NCBI GenBank assembly: GCA_963930775.1
Contig: OZ005690.1
Location: forward strand, 5,874,225 to 5,938,224
Direction: 5' to 3'
Length of the DNA stretch: 64,000 nt
Source of the DNA: Cliona cf. orientalis
Taxonomy: Eukaryota > Porifera > Demospongiae > Clionaida > Clionaidae
The notes beneath the pieces were generated by a model, which ran no database searches, was not told the DNA's origin, and saw only the letters and a list, made by a program, of their open reading frames with translations. The position numbers were made by a program, and so were the translations under genes. Below are positions 11,901 through 26,180 of this stretch, piece by piece. Positions within the stretch are counted from its first letter, which is position 1. The number at the start of each line of letters is the position of its first letter.

Positions 11901-14857
11901 TACTGACAGGATTGTTGTCAACAGCACAGCAATCCAAACGAGTCAGTCTGGGAAAAAGCAGTGGTAGGTGATCAATCAGGACAGATACACCACTGTCATC
12001 AATTCCGTTATGGCTAAGGTCCCATGACTCTAGCTTACTACAGTGATAAGGTGATGAAGATTTGAGTTTAGTAAGTTGATCAAGAAGTTGTCTAAGATCA
12101 TCAGAAGTGATCCCACAGTGATGCAAGGAAAGCTGCTTCAAATATGGACACAAGTGCATAAAGCCAACTAGAATATGAACGCCCTCTCCAGTAAAGCTGT
12201 TGTCATCTAGATAAAGCCTTGTAATAGTGCTGCTCTGGGGCATTTGACAAAGCTGTAGCCCCACATCTCTGACTTTCTTACCTATAGTCGCATTGTTATC
12301 AACATTTAGGGAGTCAGTGTTTGGAAGACCACCTCCAGTTGTTGTCAGTTGACATCTGGACAAAGATAGTCCCCAAAGTTGGCAGTGGCTACTACTAATC
12401 ATTCTACCAATAGCTACGGTTCCCTCAAGTCCAAGTGGGTTGCCATGAAGATAAATTTCACTCATAGACCTTTCTATCACAATCTTCCCAGAGCAAATGC
12501 CATCAGCCAGACATGAAACTCCTGCATGTGGCACGGACATCATTGTCATTCAATACAAGTTTCCAAAAGTGGCATGGACCCACCAGACTCTTGACAAAAG
12601 CAGTCAAATCTAGTTTTGTCTTACTAAGTAGGATATAATTGATCTTACAAATTTGCATAGAGTGAAGTATACCAGCTGTCACTGACCCGTGGCTTTTATC
12701 TTGAGATATGCCTCTAGCAAAAGCTGATGCTCCCGGTACACCAAGGTTGTTCTGAGAAAGATCAAGAAGGGCAAGACAGGGACAATGAACTAGAAGAGCT
12801 TCAACAAAAGTAGCCAGCAGTTTACCATTTGTGTCTGCATCACTTGTGAGAGAACCATCCAAGTAGAGCTCTTGTAAGTTAGCTAATGAACCGTCACATA
12901 CTGCACCTTCTAGCTTCTGCAAACCATGAACTCCAAGGGGATTGTGAGACAAGACTAAGGATCTATTATAGGGTTTTGCTACAACAGAGCCGATACTTTC
13001 AACCCCAATCCTGTTATTACTAAGATTGATTGAATCTGGTGAATTAAAAGCAGCTGATGCTCTGTAGAAAAGATCACTCACACTCGTGTCGGTCAGTTTG
13101 TTTCCACTCAGACCAATACGCTTAATCTGCAGCTTTCCATGCTTACTGGCAAGTACATCTGTTAATGCTCTGATTTGATTCTCTCTAATGCCACTATTAT
13201 CAAAGTTGATAACCATACAACCACACTCCTGCATGTTGGATATGACATAAATTACAGCAGCACAGTCATGAGCAGTTTGAGGATGACCAAAGTCTATTGT
13301 AGTTGCATTGCTAAACATGATGCCAGTAGTGATGAAGCTGTATTTACCAAGAGAGTGAATCACTTCCTTGTTAATGGTTATATTTCTTGCTTCAAAGGCA
13401 CAGTGACAGAGAAGCAGGCTGTGATAACTGTGTGTACGTATGTCTGATAAATGCTTGATAACTTGCTTGATATCTAAATTATTTTTTTTCCACTCTTGAC
13501 TCACATGAAGGATGCCAAAAACAAATCTCCAGACCATGATAAATCGTTTTGACTTAGTGTTTAAATTTGCATTCTTTGCTAATGAACTGATATCAAAATT
13601 AGTCCTCTCTAATGGAGCTAACTCGGAATTATGTGATTGTATGATCTTAACCAATGTGTCTTGATGCTGCATCACCAGATGCAGGGCAGCAAGGTACTCT
13701 TGGAAGCTCAGATGGAGAAAGTGGAAAGATACTCCACACCCTGTTTCAAATATTGACTCAGCAGACTGCAGTAAGCCAAAGCAAAGTATTGAACCCAAGC
13801 CTTGAGGAAAGAAGTCATCAAGTTCTCGTTGAGAAAAGACAATGTGATCCTTTTCTAAGGCTTGATAAGCAAACTCACATAGAAGCCGCCATGACCGTTG
13901 CAAACCACCAGGGAGGGCATCAAAGTTAGGTAGACTCAAAACAGTATTATACATATCGACTTTATGTATATTACGAAGAATGATGTTTAAAACTATCTTT
14001 GTGTATAGCTCTGTCATGGTGGTGGGAAGGGCTTCTTCAAGAGTGCGCCACAGGTGACAAACAATGGCACAGTTGAGGGGAACACTGCACACACTCCCAA
14101 CTAGTGGGTTATATTCCAATTGCTCTAAGAGACGATCAGCCTTCTCCTTGTCACTGATAAATTCAGACTCAATATACTCTTTCATGTTCTCTTTATTAAA
14201 GCCATGTACCTCAACAAACCGATCAATGTATGGAAATCTGTGAAGTGGAGCAGAGATAGAAGGCCGGGAAGTCACTACAACTGACAAAAGGGGAAAGCTT
14301 TGAAAAAGCAGCTTATGTATGAAAGAACCTTCTAGTCGTTCAGATTCACCAAGTTCATCCCATCCATCGGCAACAATTAGCACTTTCTCTCCTTCCTCTT
14401 CTTCCAAATAACTAGCTACAGAATTGCAAATACTTTCACTAGAGTGCAATAGTTTGAACAACTCAGGAAGGGAACCTGCTGATGCAACTTCTTTCTGCCG
14501 AAGTGGTAAGAGGAGAAGCAACTCAAACTGCTGGAAGATTTTCTCATCTGCCCAGTCCTCAGAGACAGAAGTGCAGAGAGTGGTCTTACCTATACCAGCA
14601 TCACCTTCCACAAGGACCTTTCTAACTGGCTTCTTCCCACTCTCCACCATAAGGAGGTCACCATAAGCCAGGGGAGTTCGTTTAACAGTCTTATCTTCTC
14701 TACCCCTCAGCTGGTTAGTAGAGTAGTCCTCTCCTTTCTCTCTTTCCACTAACTGTAACTGAATAAGTTTGTTTGTGTGGCATGGGGGCCACTGTTTCTC
14801 ACGGTTGATGAGCCTTTCTCTGTACTTCTTTTTGATGCCAGTAACAAACTTTTCCAT
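8959..14857 (-). CDS. NLR: NACHT-LRR followed by Death, SAM and Death domains (8 exons)
   Basis: Exons on the minus strand, as I read them: 14857-11794, 11111-11006, 10944-10835, 10504-10153, 10091-9981, 9922-9813, 9576-9498, 9386-8959. All seven introns are GT-AG (58 to 682 bases) and every junction is in phase. Exon 1 holds NACHT: Walker A GDAGIGKT, Walker B VLIVADGWDEL and a VVVTSRP sensor motif, followed by ribonuclease-inhibitor-type LRRs. Exons 2-3 are a linker. Exon 4 is Death-like (WIVFMGQLEFPQAQIKQIE, then LRTALLHWV). Exons 5-6 form a SAM-like domain (EELCELLKAKGVDDEDCASF, then NKVNGRAF). The last exon is a second Death-like domain (VWDKAAETLHLSGAEIKIIE). The first ATG after the open upstream stretch is at 14857; a further 5-prime exon is possible. 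Total is about 1,450 aa. The LRR part changes frame once near 12510-12540. I infer a cytosolic innate immune sensor with its effector domains C-terminal, unlike the usual N-terminal arrangement. Confidence 0.78.
10535..10717. mobile_element. Small inverted-repeat element in an NLR intron
   Basis: The ends are inverted copies of GTAAATC.GGAAATTTTCGT, about 20 bases each, around a ~140 base interior with further inverted AAAATATTTTC-type blocks. It fills most of the 330-base intron between exons 3 and 4. The form is that of a MITE; the family is uncertain. Confidence 0.6.
11609..11724. repeat. Short inverted-repeat element in NLR intron 1
   Basis: A 116-base stretch whose ends are inverted copies of GAAGAA.TGTTTGAGCA.TTG (about 22 bases). 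It lies inside the 682-base first intron. It is probably a small MITE or hairpin relic; no target duplication could be fixed. Confidence 0.5.
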
Positions 14858-14929
14858 GATGACATGTATGCAAACACTATCCACAATATTATTTTGCAGC
14901 AGATTCCAATGGGAGATGTAAAGAGGCAA

Positions 14930-15245
14930 ATGAGGGTGAGTTATGTTGCAATATTACAATGACCAGCTGAGTATAACAACTAAATGAGTGTAAGGTAGTG
15001 GAGAAATACAATTACATTAGTATAGACAAGATGCAGGCTTATCTACATAGAACAATCTCCACATATGCATGGATAGCAAGGCATAGAAAAGCTGACTAGA
15101 AAGGTGCCAGAGTCAGAATTGTCATACAGTGATGATTCTCATCTTGGGCTTTCTAACGTTGGCGACCCTTGCCGTGTGCGTGTGTATGCATCCTGTGCTG
15201 CAACCACCATCAAAGGCTTAGTTTGCAAGCACATTTTTCATAGTA
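14930..15245. other. Upstream region of the NLR gene
   Basis: No gene or clear repeat is seen. On the minus strand this is the presumed promoter side of the NLR gene. No convincing extra exon with a death-fold domain was found here. Confidence 0.4.
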
Positions 15246-15630
15246 CAGTGTAGTCTACTTAATTCAAATCCACTTAAGATGAATTTTCGTCTAATTCAAA
15301 TTCTTTCAGATTCCCTACATAGAGCTAACATAAATTTGAATTGGTCTTTTTTCTTAATTAGAAAAATTACAGCCAGCTTTAGCATACAAACGTATACATA
15401 ATATAAATACAGAACATAGATCACATGGAGATCACTACAATCCTCCTTGAGATATGAAACTACAAGTATCTATTACCTAAGTCACTCTCAGAACAATTCT
15501 AAAGTTTCATATATGGCTGAATGCTCCATTAACAAGCATTGCAGGGTCTATGGATCTCTGTAATTCAAATTTTCGTTTAATTCAAATATTTCTCATGGAT
15601 TTTGAGATTTGATTTAAGTGGACTACACTG
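15246..15630. mobile_element. pogo/Tigger-like MITE
   Basis: A 385-base non-coding element with inverted ends CAGTGTAGTC.ACTTAA and internal repeated AATTCAAAT blocks near both ends, flanked on each side by TA. CAG-starting termini with a TA duplication fit the pogo/Tigger branch of Tc1/mariner. No transposase is encoded. Confidence 0.75.
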
Positions 15631-15837
15631 TAGTAACATGTTACAACTACACGGTACACAGCAGTAACAACTTTACACTCATGTTGGCTCTACAAAGCTC
15701 AACTATAGCCTGCAAAGTTTAATATCTCTTTCCACAGAATTCCATGCATGTATGCGCATGCAGTGACCACAACTATTTGAGTGTTGACTCTTTTCATGGT
15801 TGATGATTTTGTATGTCAGAATGATGGCCTTTCCAAA

Positions 15838-16018
15838 CTAGAGCTCTGTAGAGCACATAACCCGTGCGCATATTGCGCAATCTATAGATTTACTTTGGTG
15901 CATGGCTATATATGATTTTGTGAATTTCAGACAATATTGGAAATACTGCTTAGTTGTACTGGGGGTTCCAGTGACACTTGAAAAAACGCTCTCTGCACCC
16001 AGACGTAGCCCAGACTAG
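15838..16018 (+). repeat. Dispersed repeat, first copy
   Basis: About 180 bases starting TAGAGCTCTGTAGAGCACAT and ending near CGCTCTCTGCACC. A diverged copy lies on the opposite strand at 52608-52786. The family is not recognised. The sequence from here to 16471 holds nothing else I can support. Confidence 0.6.
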
Positions 16019-16471
16019 GAATATATGAATTTCTATCTAAGAATAGTAAGATAGCTATCTTACATTCATGATGATTGGTTCCATAGTTATATATAGGTAG
16101 TGATGTCAAACATTGGCTGGATTCGCTAAAACTTTTCTCCTCATATTTTTATCAGTGACATGGCACAAATGATATGTAAGTTTGCGCATGCTATAAATCC
16201 AATGGCGAGGCACCCAGACCACTCAATGTCATAGGGTAAATTTGGGTGCTGAACATGATGGTTTACATAGTTTTTCTCTTCAAAGACAAGTTTTTCTGAC
16301 TTTGTGCAAATGTGGACTTTCAGAACTACCATTACTTGTAATAGACCAATTATGCCATTTTTTGTATTGCTTACTCTGGAGAATGTTGACATGAATTAAC
16401 CCAGGATTGCGACATAATTAATATAGAATTAATATAGGTTGTTGCGTTCTTTCTAAGACAATTGACGATCA

Positions 16472-16834
16472 AAATAGTGCTAATAGAGGCTAGACTGGCT
16501 AGCTATGGTTGCAACCCACTACACTGTGTGCATGCAATGTCACAATGACAGAATAGCAAAGTTCTTGACTTAGAATAGCATTCAACAACAACAGAAACGG
16601 ACTGACAGACTGAGCAAAACTAGTAAAACCTAAGCACAAAACTCAACTCTAGAGGAGGGAGGCCCCTGGGGCCCTGTACACAACAATAGTAAGGCCTAAC
16701 ACAGACAAAGATAAGGCTAAAGAAGTGTTAACCATCAAGTTTTCACACTTCGTGACAAACAGGCTAAGGTATTACTGTTCATTACATAACATTTAAGTCC
16801 TAAGATGTGGTAGTCTTGTACAAACATAAACATA
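16472..16834 (-). repeat. Long terminal repeat (low-coordinate copy)
   Basis: A direct copy of 20147-20509. The exact edges are uncertain by a few bases because the flanking and internal bases partly agree. On the minus strand this is the 3-prime LTR. Confidence 0.88.
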
Positions 16835-19800
16835 CCGCCGGCCAAGACCTACGGTCTTTACAAACAAAGCTCAATCTTGAGGGAGGAGCAAGGCGAGTTT
16901 AGCGACGGATCGCTAGTAAATTCCATTGCTTGTTTTGACAGTAGCCACACGAACTAATCCATCCTTTCCGGGGTGAACTTGTATCACCTTCGCTAGTGGC
17001 CACTTAGTAGTCACGAGGTTATCTTCTTGTAAGACAACAATATCATCAACTTGAATATTGCGGGAGGGGAAATTCCACTTGTTGTGTTTTCTCAAGGCTG
17101 GGAGATACTCGTCTGACCAACGCTTCCAAAAATGGCGAACAATAGATTGGCAGAGATACCAACGTTTCAGTAGGGAGAGATTGCGATAAGAGAGAGAAGG
17201 ATCAGGAATGGATTCTAGTGGCTTTCCGATTAGAAAATGACCTGGGGTTAATGCTTCAATATTGTCATCTTCAAGAGGTAAAGGAGCTAGTGGGCGGCTG
17301 TTGAGACAGGATTCGATCTGAGCGAGAATGGTTGTCAACTCTTCAAAAGTCAGCTTAGTGTCAGCCACAACTCGTTTGAAGTGAAACTTCATAGACTTGA
17401 CAGCAGCTTCCCACAGTCCTCCGAAGTGTGGGGCACATTCAGGGATGAATCTCCAATCGATGGATTGAGCTGCACAGAAGTTTGAGATGTCTCCTTGAGT
17501 CTTTTGTTTGTTGAAGAATTCGTGAATCTCTTTCAACTCTCGGCTAGCCCCGGTGAAAATAGTTCCATGATCACTTAGAATTAGACTAGGTTTGCCACGT
17601 CGAGCAATAAAACGTCTGAGTGAAGCAATGAAGGCATCAGTAGTGAGATCTGAGACTGGCTCCAAGTGTACTGCCTTCACCGGAAGAGAAACATAGAGAC
17701 AGACATATGCCTTAACAATTACAGGCTTCCTCATGTGAGCATACTTGACTTGAATTGGACCAGCACAGTCAATCCCTATCTTATCAAACACCGGTCCTGG
17801 GGTGAGACGTTCGATTGGAAGTTGTCCAGTCATTTGTGGGGAAGGCCGTGTAGTGAGCTTGCGACAGGTAACGCATCCTCTGGTGATGGAGCGAATAAGC
17901 TTGCGACAGTTAAGAATGTGGTAACGATTGTTAATCGATGCCATGAGCAAGGTTGGACCAGCATGCAGCAATCGGAGGTGCTCCGAGCGAATGATCAAGT
18001 GAGAAAGGGGGTGTTTGTGATATAAGATGATTGGATGTTTCTTTGAATAAGACATCTTAGAATGTTGCTGTCTACCACCAACGCGTAGCAGACCCTCAGA
18101 ATCAATAAACGGTCGTAGATTGAGGAGTGGGCTAGATTTGTCAACATATGACTTCCCTTTGAGGGATTCTATTTCATCCATGAAATAATCTCTTTGAACA
18201 ATTGAGCATAAACGTAGCTCAGCTTGATATAGCTCTTGAGTAGTGAAATATGTGACATGAATTTGTTTCGTTCCTAGCTTGTGACTGCGACAATTTCGAA
18301 CGAATCGGAGCATCCAGGCAGTGATTCGTTTCAGTTTTGCAAATGAGGAGTAGTTGCTGATATTAAACAGGCATGAGGATGTGCTAGACGCGGTGTGCAG
18401 AGAAAGCTCTCTTTCTTCATCCTTTGACTCTGGAGGGGGTATGGGGAGTTGTCTAGGCCAGTGAGAGGGATTATGATGGAGCCAGCTGGGACCTTTCCAC
18501 CACAAGTCGTGTTCAAGGAGCTCAGAGGGATACATTTCTCGTGATTCCATCTCTCAGGAGCAATGAGCTCTACAATAGAAGACACACGATTACCAACATA
18601 CGTCTTGAATCTTCTTGGGTTGCCAACAAACCAGTTGAGGACAATAGTGCTGTCTGTCCATGCATATAATATGGAGCTGAGGGGTATGTTAAATACATTG
18701 TGGGTGTGGAAGAGCAGCTGGGCGAGAAGATAAGCTCCACACAATTCCAGTCGAGGAATAGTCAACTTCTTGATCGGTGCAACTTTTGTTTTGGATGAAA
18801 CTAGAGAGATTTGTGTTTTGCCGAACGTGTCGGTTATCCTGAGATAGACTACAGCTGCATAGGCATTCTCTGAGGCATCACTGAACCCATGCAACTGGAG
18901 AGAGACGACGTGTGTGCTCTTGTTGAAATAGCATCGTGGTATGAGCTTTGTTGGTAGAACATCAAGCTCTGAACGCCACTTGAGCCATTCGTCATAGATA
19001 GCTTCTGGAACAGGATCATCCCAATCAACTCTTTGTTCCCATAGCCTCTGCAACAAGATTTTCACCTTGATGATTGTGGGGGCAAACCATCCAAGGACAT
19101 CAAATGTCTTGGCAACATCAGAAACTAGGTCACGCTTTGTGACATTCTTCAAAGGGGGCAAGTTGGCAATAGTGAGGCGAAAGTGATCTGTTTGGGCATT
19201 CCATTCTACTCCAAGAGTCTTGGTGTACTGATCTGGAGAAGGGAGTGATTGGATGGGCTGGATTTCTCTAAGCTCAGTAGGAATTCGCTTGATAACGTCT
19301 GGGTCGCTAGAATTCCATTTCCTCAACAGGAAACCACCCTTGGAGAATAGAATATGTAGCTGGGTGTGCAAATCAATTGCCTCTTCTGTGGAATTAGCAC
19401 CAGTTAGACAGTCATCCACATAGAATGAGGTGTCAACGACTTTGGCTGCAATGGGAAACTCAGTGGCAAAATCAACAGCATTCTGCTTAACTGCCATGTT
19501 GGCGGCAAATGACGAAGCAGAAACACCAAAGGTCACTCTTGTCATCCGATAGTCGACTAAAGGGTCCTTGATGTTGTTCCTCCAGATAAATCGATGGAGG
19601 TCCCGGTCAGTTGGAGTCAACTCGACAGCTCTGTACATCTTGCTTACGTCAGCTGTGAGAGCGATGCGATGGAGTCGAAATCTGAGAAGTACATCTATCA
19701 GAGGAGGGTGTATTGTGGGTCCAACTAGGAGTGTGTCATTGAGCGAGACACCGTTTGAGGATTTGGCAGATGCGTCAAATACAACCCTCACCTTGGTGGT

Positions 19801-20146
19801 GGTGCTGTGTTCCTTGCGTACAGTGTGCATAGGGAGATAGAAGGTTTCCCTTGGTGGCTTTTGTAGGTCGTCTTGAGGTACAGGCTCTGCATGCTTCAAA
19901 TCAAAATACTCATTCATTACCGTTGCAAATTCTTGAAATTGCCCTTTGGCATAGAGCGAGCGTTCAAGAGAGTGAAATCTCCTAACTGCTTGTGGTCTGG
20001 ATTCACCCAATTGCTTGCTTTGAGGATTTTTGGGGAGGGGAACAATGAATCTACCACTTTCAGAGCGAGAGTGATTATCTTTGAAGTGCTGCACGACCAT
20101 ACGTTCCTCTGGGGAGAGATTCATTTGTACAAACATAAACATACCG

Positions 20147-20509
20147 AAATAGTGCTAATAGAGGCTAGACTGGCTAGCTATGGTTGCAACCCACTACACT
20201 GTGTGCATGCAATGTCACAATGACAGAATAGCAAAGTTCTTGACTTAGAATAGCATTCAACAACAACAGAAACGGACTGACAGACTGAGCAAAACTAGTA
20301 AAACCTAAGCACAAAACTCAACTCTAGAGGAGGGAGGCCCCTGGGGCCCTGTACACAACAATAGTAAGGCCTAACACAGACAAAGATAAGGCTAAAGAAG
20401 TGTTAACCATCAAGTTTTCACACTTCGTGACAAACAGGCTAAGGTATTACTGTTCATTACATAACATTTAAGTCCTAAGATGTGGTAGTCTTGTGCAAAC
20501 ATAAACATA
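20147..20509 (-). repeat. Long terminal repeat (high-coordinate copy)
   Basis: A direct copy of 16472-16834, nearly identical. On the minus strand this is the 5-prime LTR and would carry the promoter of the element. Confidence 0.88.
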
Positions 20510-21442
20510 GGTCATATACATATCAGAGTGATCAGCTATACCTACTCTAACACTGGTGCAGAGTAATTGGGGCGAGCCAAAGCGAGCCCCACACAGGTGA
20601 TGCCAATCGAGATTTTCCGTTTGTATATATATATATCTGCCGTACGTACGTCCGTCATTCTGTATATACCTGTCTTCTATTTCAATGATATACAATATTT
20701 CTTCCATTACGCACATGCGCACACGACATAGGAGTGAACACTTTGATGTGGAGAAAGAGGGCAAGCTCTGTGACATCGAGGGACTAAAAAGGAAGAAGGA
20801 CTAAGAAAACGCAGAAGCAGATATCAGTTTCAAAAGCTTAAGGAGAGCTGCAGAGACTCAGACTGAGAGGGGCAAGGCTACAGAGAAAAATTATCGTTCT
20901 AGGCAGGCAGAGCAAAATATTTTGAGTGCAGCGGGTCCATATGAGACTCCAAATTCAAGGCCCTAAAAACAAGTGACTGTTGCTAGCAAAATGATCATGC
21001 ATCTCTATGAGGTTACGCTGAACTATGAGACCACTAGCCAAGTAGCTAGAGACACATTCTAACAATATAATATAGTTTCCACTCCCTCGAGTCAATCATA
21101 AATTCTGATCTGTATACCAAATCATTTGTAGACTACTTGTGTGGGGTTCGCGGAGGCTCACCCCACTGATGTTAAAACATCTTCTCTAGTAATGCTAATG
21201 ATGAAGTGAATTTTTTGCCCTGACATCCCTACTATAGGTAGCGATTCCAGACAATCGACCTAGGCACATAAAAGCAGCTATAACTTAGCAATGGAGGGGA
21301 ATGAAAACAAAAATAAAAATCACAAGATAGCGTAGGAAGTTCTCTTTCATTTAAGCCTCGAAACAAGCGAATCGGTTGAGTACACACCTTGCAGATTTAA
21401 TTTTTAGCTCTATAGATATCATAAGCATTATTTAGAACACTG
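20510..21442. other. Non-coding, no gene recognised
   Basis: Contains a small hairpin-like GGCGAGCC...GCGAGCCCC block near 20573 and a related inverted block near 21147-21166. No coding region could be supported. Confidence 0.4.
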
Positions 21443-22510
21443 ATGATCTTTACCAGTCACACGCTTGGCCACTTAGACTTAGTTGTGCGCATGAGCAGAA
21501 AGCACAATTATCGGTATGCATATGTGTTGAGGGGCACTGTCGATAGGCGTGGCTACGGTGGCCAACAAAAAGGCACTATTTGTGACGCTCGTGGACCGTA
21601 TCCCTCGATTTCACGCACACTGAAGCCAGTTTTTCACCGAATTCAATTGATTCATTGTGATTATATCACTGTAAAGAAGGAATTGTCAGATTGATAGAAA
21701 GTTTGTTATTTCAGATTCAGATGAGTGAACAAAATTCATTAGTTGTGAAGGAGAACCACATAACAATCTTTTCCTCATTCTTAACCCGCTTTCCTACACA
21801 TTCTCGTGCCTTCTTGGTAATTAACTGTGTCCATGCATCAAATTGGTTCACTCATCTGCAACAAATGGAATGTCATAATGACTTTTCTCTTTTACTGTGT
21901 ATGAGTCGTTTAGACGCCTATATCTCGAGATATGACGATTTTTTGCAGACGTTTGCACTTAGAGTGTGCACAAAAGAGTGGAGTATGTCATACAAGGATC
22001 TGCTTGAGAAGTGTCATGTATCAGAGCTCTCTACTAGGAGGGATCACCTTAGTCTCGGCCTCCTACATAAAATCAATAATGGAGAATGCATCCTACCGAA
22101 TGCTCCTCTCTTGACCTACTCTACCACCTACTCCACTCGCTCAAATGTAGCTAATTTAATAGATATGTCTTGCCTTTTGCGCATACCAATTTGCTCCAGG
22201 GGTCATATTTTCATCGTACAATAGCATTGTGGAACTCTCTTCCTGCGTCAATAACGACCACCACATCCCTACCCTCCTTCAAAAGGCAGTTAACACACGT
22301 TCATTAAATCTTAGCTATTATTAAATTATTTTAATGTCATTCACATCATAACAATAGTACTATAATTATGTCACTCTCATACATACTTTGCACTAGTGCT
22401 TTTTCTGCACTATTTTATGTGTCCCTTGCATACTTATGCATAAATTATCATAAAGAAAACGACAACAACAACGACACGACCAATTACTTTACCCCTGCGC
22501 ATGCGCGCGG
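21443..22510 (+). repeat. Dispersed repeat interrupted by insertions
   Basis: Three pieces (about 21443-21660, 21903-21945 and 22463-22510) match, in order, one continuous ~335-base stretch on the opposite strand at 52160-52495. Here they are separated by ~240 bases of unknown sequence and by a LINE tail, so the base repeat was interrupted twice. The 3-prime end carries a CGACAACAACAACGAC-type tract followed by ATTACTTTACCCCTGCGCAT. Confidence 0.6.
21946..22310 (+). mobile_element. LINE 3-prime fragment (C-terminal tail of reverse transcriptase protein)
   Basis: The translation shows the typical C-terminal tail of CR1/L2-like non-LTR elements: ELSTRRDHLSLGLLHKI, YSTRSN, then in another frame TIALWNSLPASI and SLPSFKRQL before a stop. 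A frame change near 22190 separates the two parts. An AT-rich 3-prime untranslated stretch follows to about 22460. It looks 5-prime truncated, as LINE insertions usually are. Confidence 0.65.
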
Positions 22511-24492
<1,982 letters not shown>

Positions 24493-24539
24493 ACAACTTA
24501 CATTAAATGCCGCGAGTGTGTAAATGCCGACTCTTGAGA

Positions 24540-25320
24540 GCAATGCGCACTTCGGATTAGGATGATTATGCGGCTAATTTAACGTCCATCGGGACGGCGC
24601 GCGATATGACGTCCTGTACTTCTGCGCATGTGTGGAAAATTACGAGTGGGTGCATAGTTGCCATCGGTTTGGCTGGGACAGTCCCGGAATTTGGCCCTGT
24701 GTCCCGTTTGCCTGATTATCCCGGAATCCTGCTCGATTTTTCACAAATGGAGGTGTGGTGTGGCACAAGCATAGACTCAGTATACATCAAATTTCAGACT
24801 TGATGTTTAGTGGGCGTGGGGCAAAAGTGGGTGTGGTCCCCCAAAGCGAGCGTGGTCCGTAAATTTTCGCGTGCGCTTTGCGCGCATTAATTCTATTTTC
24901 TACTCTGTACCTGTCTCTCTTATAAACTTGGCAACTATGACGCTGACACCTGACAGACCTAGATATAGAATCTAATAATACAAATACTGATTTCTAGACA
25001 GAAATGAGTTGCATGCAGTTGTGTACGTAACTGCATAGCTACAATCCTATGTAGTTTGTAGTGAAGTAGCTAGCTAGGAGGAGTGGAGAACATCTCATCG
25101 ATATCACTACTGGAATCATCAGACGGCTCAAGATATTCTGTGTCCATACCATACAGCAACAGTTTAATACTAGCTAGCAGTTGATGATGTCTCACCAGCA
25201 GAAGCAGCTACTATAATTTAAAGTGGTGATGATTGTGTTCCTACACCAACAGGCTGACTGGTGGATGGTTCAACTGTGGGAACGATCGGTACAACTCTTC
25301 TAGTTAATTGTTGATCAGCC
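24540..25320. other. Non-coding, part transposon-like
   Basis: 24600-24890 has GC-rich ends and a CGCGTGCGCTTTGCGCGC block typical of small transposon termini, but I could not pair its ends. 24900-25320 shows nothing I can name. Confidence 0.3.
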
Positions 25321-25450
25321 TTAGCTACCATGAATGTTTCTGACAGTGTCAGCATATCCCTGATAGCCAGCACGTTCAAAAGCATCAATCAGGTTGTTAT
25401 AGGTGGCACTGGAACCGAGCTTTTGTTTCCAATTTTCCAATGCTGCTCTC
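25321..25450 (-). pseudogene. Orphan terminal exon of a Death-domain protein
   Basis: A 130-base exon on the minus strand. A CCTCCCAG acceptor is followed by RAALENWKQKLGSSATYNNL and IDAFERAGYQGYADTVRNI, then a stop. This matches the second half of a Death domain (helices 4-6) as found in invertebrate adaptor and receptor proteins. I found no matching first-half exon nearby on the minus strand up to 28 kb. It is therefore either the last exon of a gene with a very distant 5-prime part or a relic. Confidence 0.5.
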
Positions 25451-26180
25451 CTGGGAGGTCGAGAGCGGAAGGACATCACAATAATATCATCATGACATAG
25501 TGTGCATACCACAATGCATGAAGCACATAGCTACAAGTTAGGTACATAATACAAGGTTTATTTCGCTCGGGGAAGGGAGGATAAACTAAATAACCAACCA
25601 TATAAAGAATGAACTGAGGGGGGTAAAATAAACCCTGCATATTAATGATGGCTTCTTTATCAACAAGTAAAAAAAAACAATTGCATGAATAAAATTGAAG
25701 AATGAAGGAGGGATGGCAGGATCAAAAAGTACACAAACAAGCGATAATCACATCTACTAAACATCCCTACACTTGCTTTCCTCGACTAGCTATTTTGCAC
25801 CTATTAATGTGGCTGTGTTTGTTGAGCGTGGTATAATATTGAAGGCATTCAGCTCAGTGTCTTAAAACACATTAGCTATAGCTAATTTTTGTCCTTTGTA
25901 GCTATGTAATTTTTTTGGAAAAATTTCCTGGATATTTGAGAGATTTACTCAAGAAAGTAACGTATATAGAGAGAGCTTCTACTGAGAAACATTGAAATAT
26001 ATCTATATTTGTGAGTACCCCTCAAAGATACTGCAATAATAGGAGTTATGCTCAAGGATTTGTAGCTACAATTTTTTGCAGTGATAAAAATCTATAGCTA
26101 CTTTAAAATCAGTGCTATACTAAATAGTAAGTTACATGGGAAAGGCTAATGATGAAAGTAGAGTATGCATGCAGTAGTCA

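Larger units (their letters stand above)
16472..20509 (-). mobile_element. BEL/Pao-type LTR retroelement, young, incomplete
   Basis: A 4.0 kb element read on the minus strand, bounded by two ~363-base direct long terminal repeats. The internal part encodes, in the expected order, Pao-type reverse transcriptase with RNase H (about 20.1-18.5 kb; VRVVFDASAKS, a YVDD catalytic motif, GFSDAS) and an integrase (about 18.4-16.9 kb; a CxxC zinc-finger motif, IGIDCAGPI, PHFGGLWEAAVKSMK). I did not recognise a gag or protease part, and the element is short for its family, so it looks incomplete with a small number of breaks. The LTRs differ at only one position that I could see, which points to a recent insertion. 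Possible 5 bp flanking repeats are imperfect (GATCA and GGTCA). Confidence 0.88.

Noticed and set aside
12515-12540. A tiny 17-base GT-AG intron explaining the NLR frame change
   Set aside because: Removing 17 bases does not restore the LRR frame, and such a short intron is implausible.
16141-16392. 83 aa minus-strand ORF near the BEL/Pao element
   Set aside because: No similarity to any family, no supporting splice or start context; likely chance.
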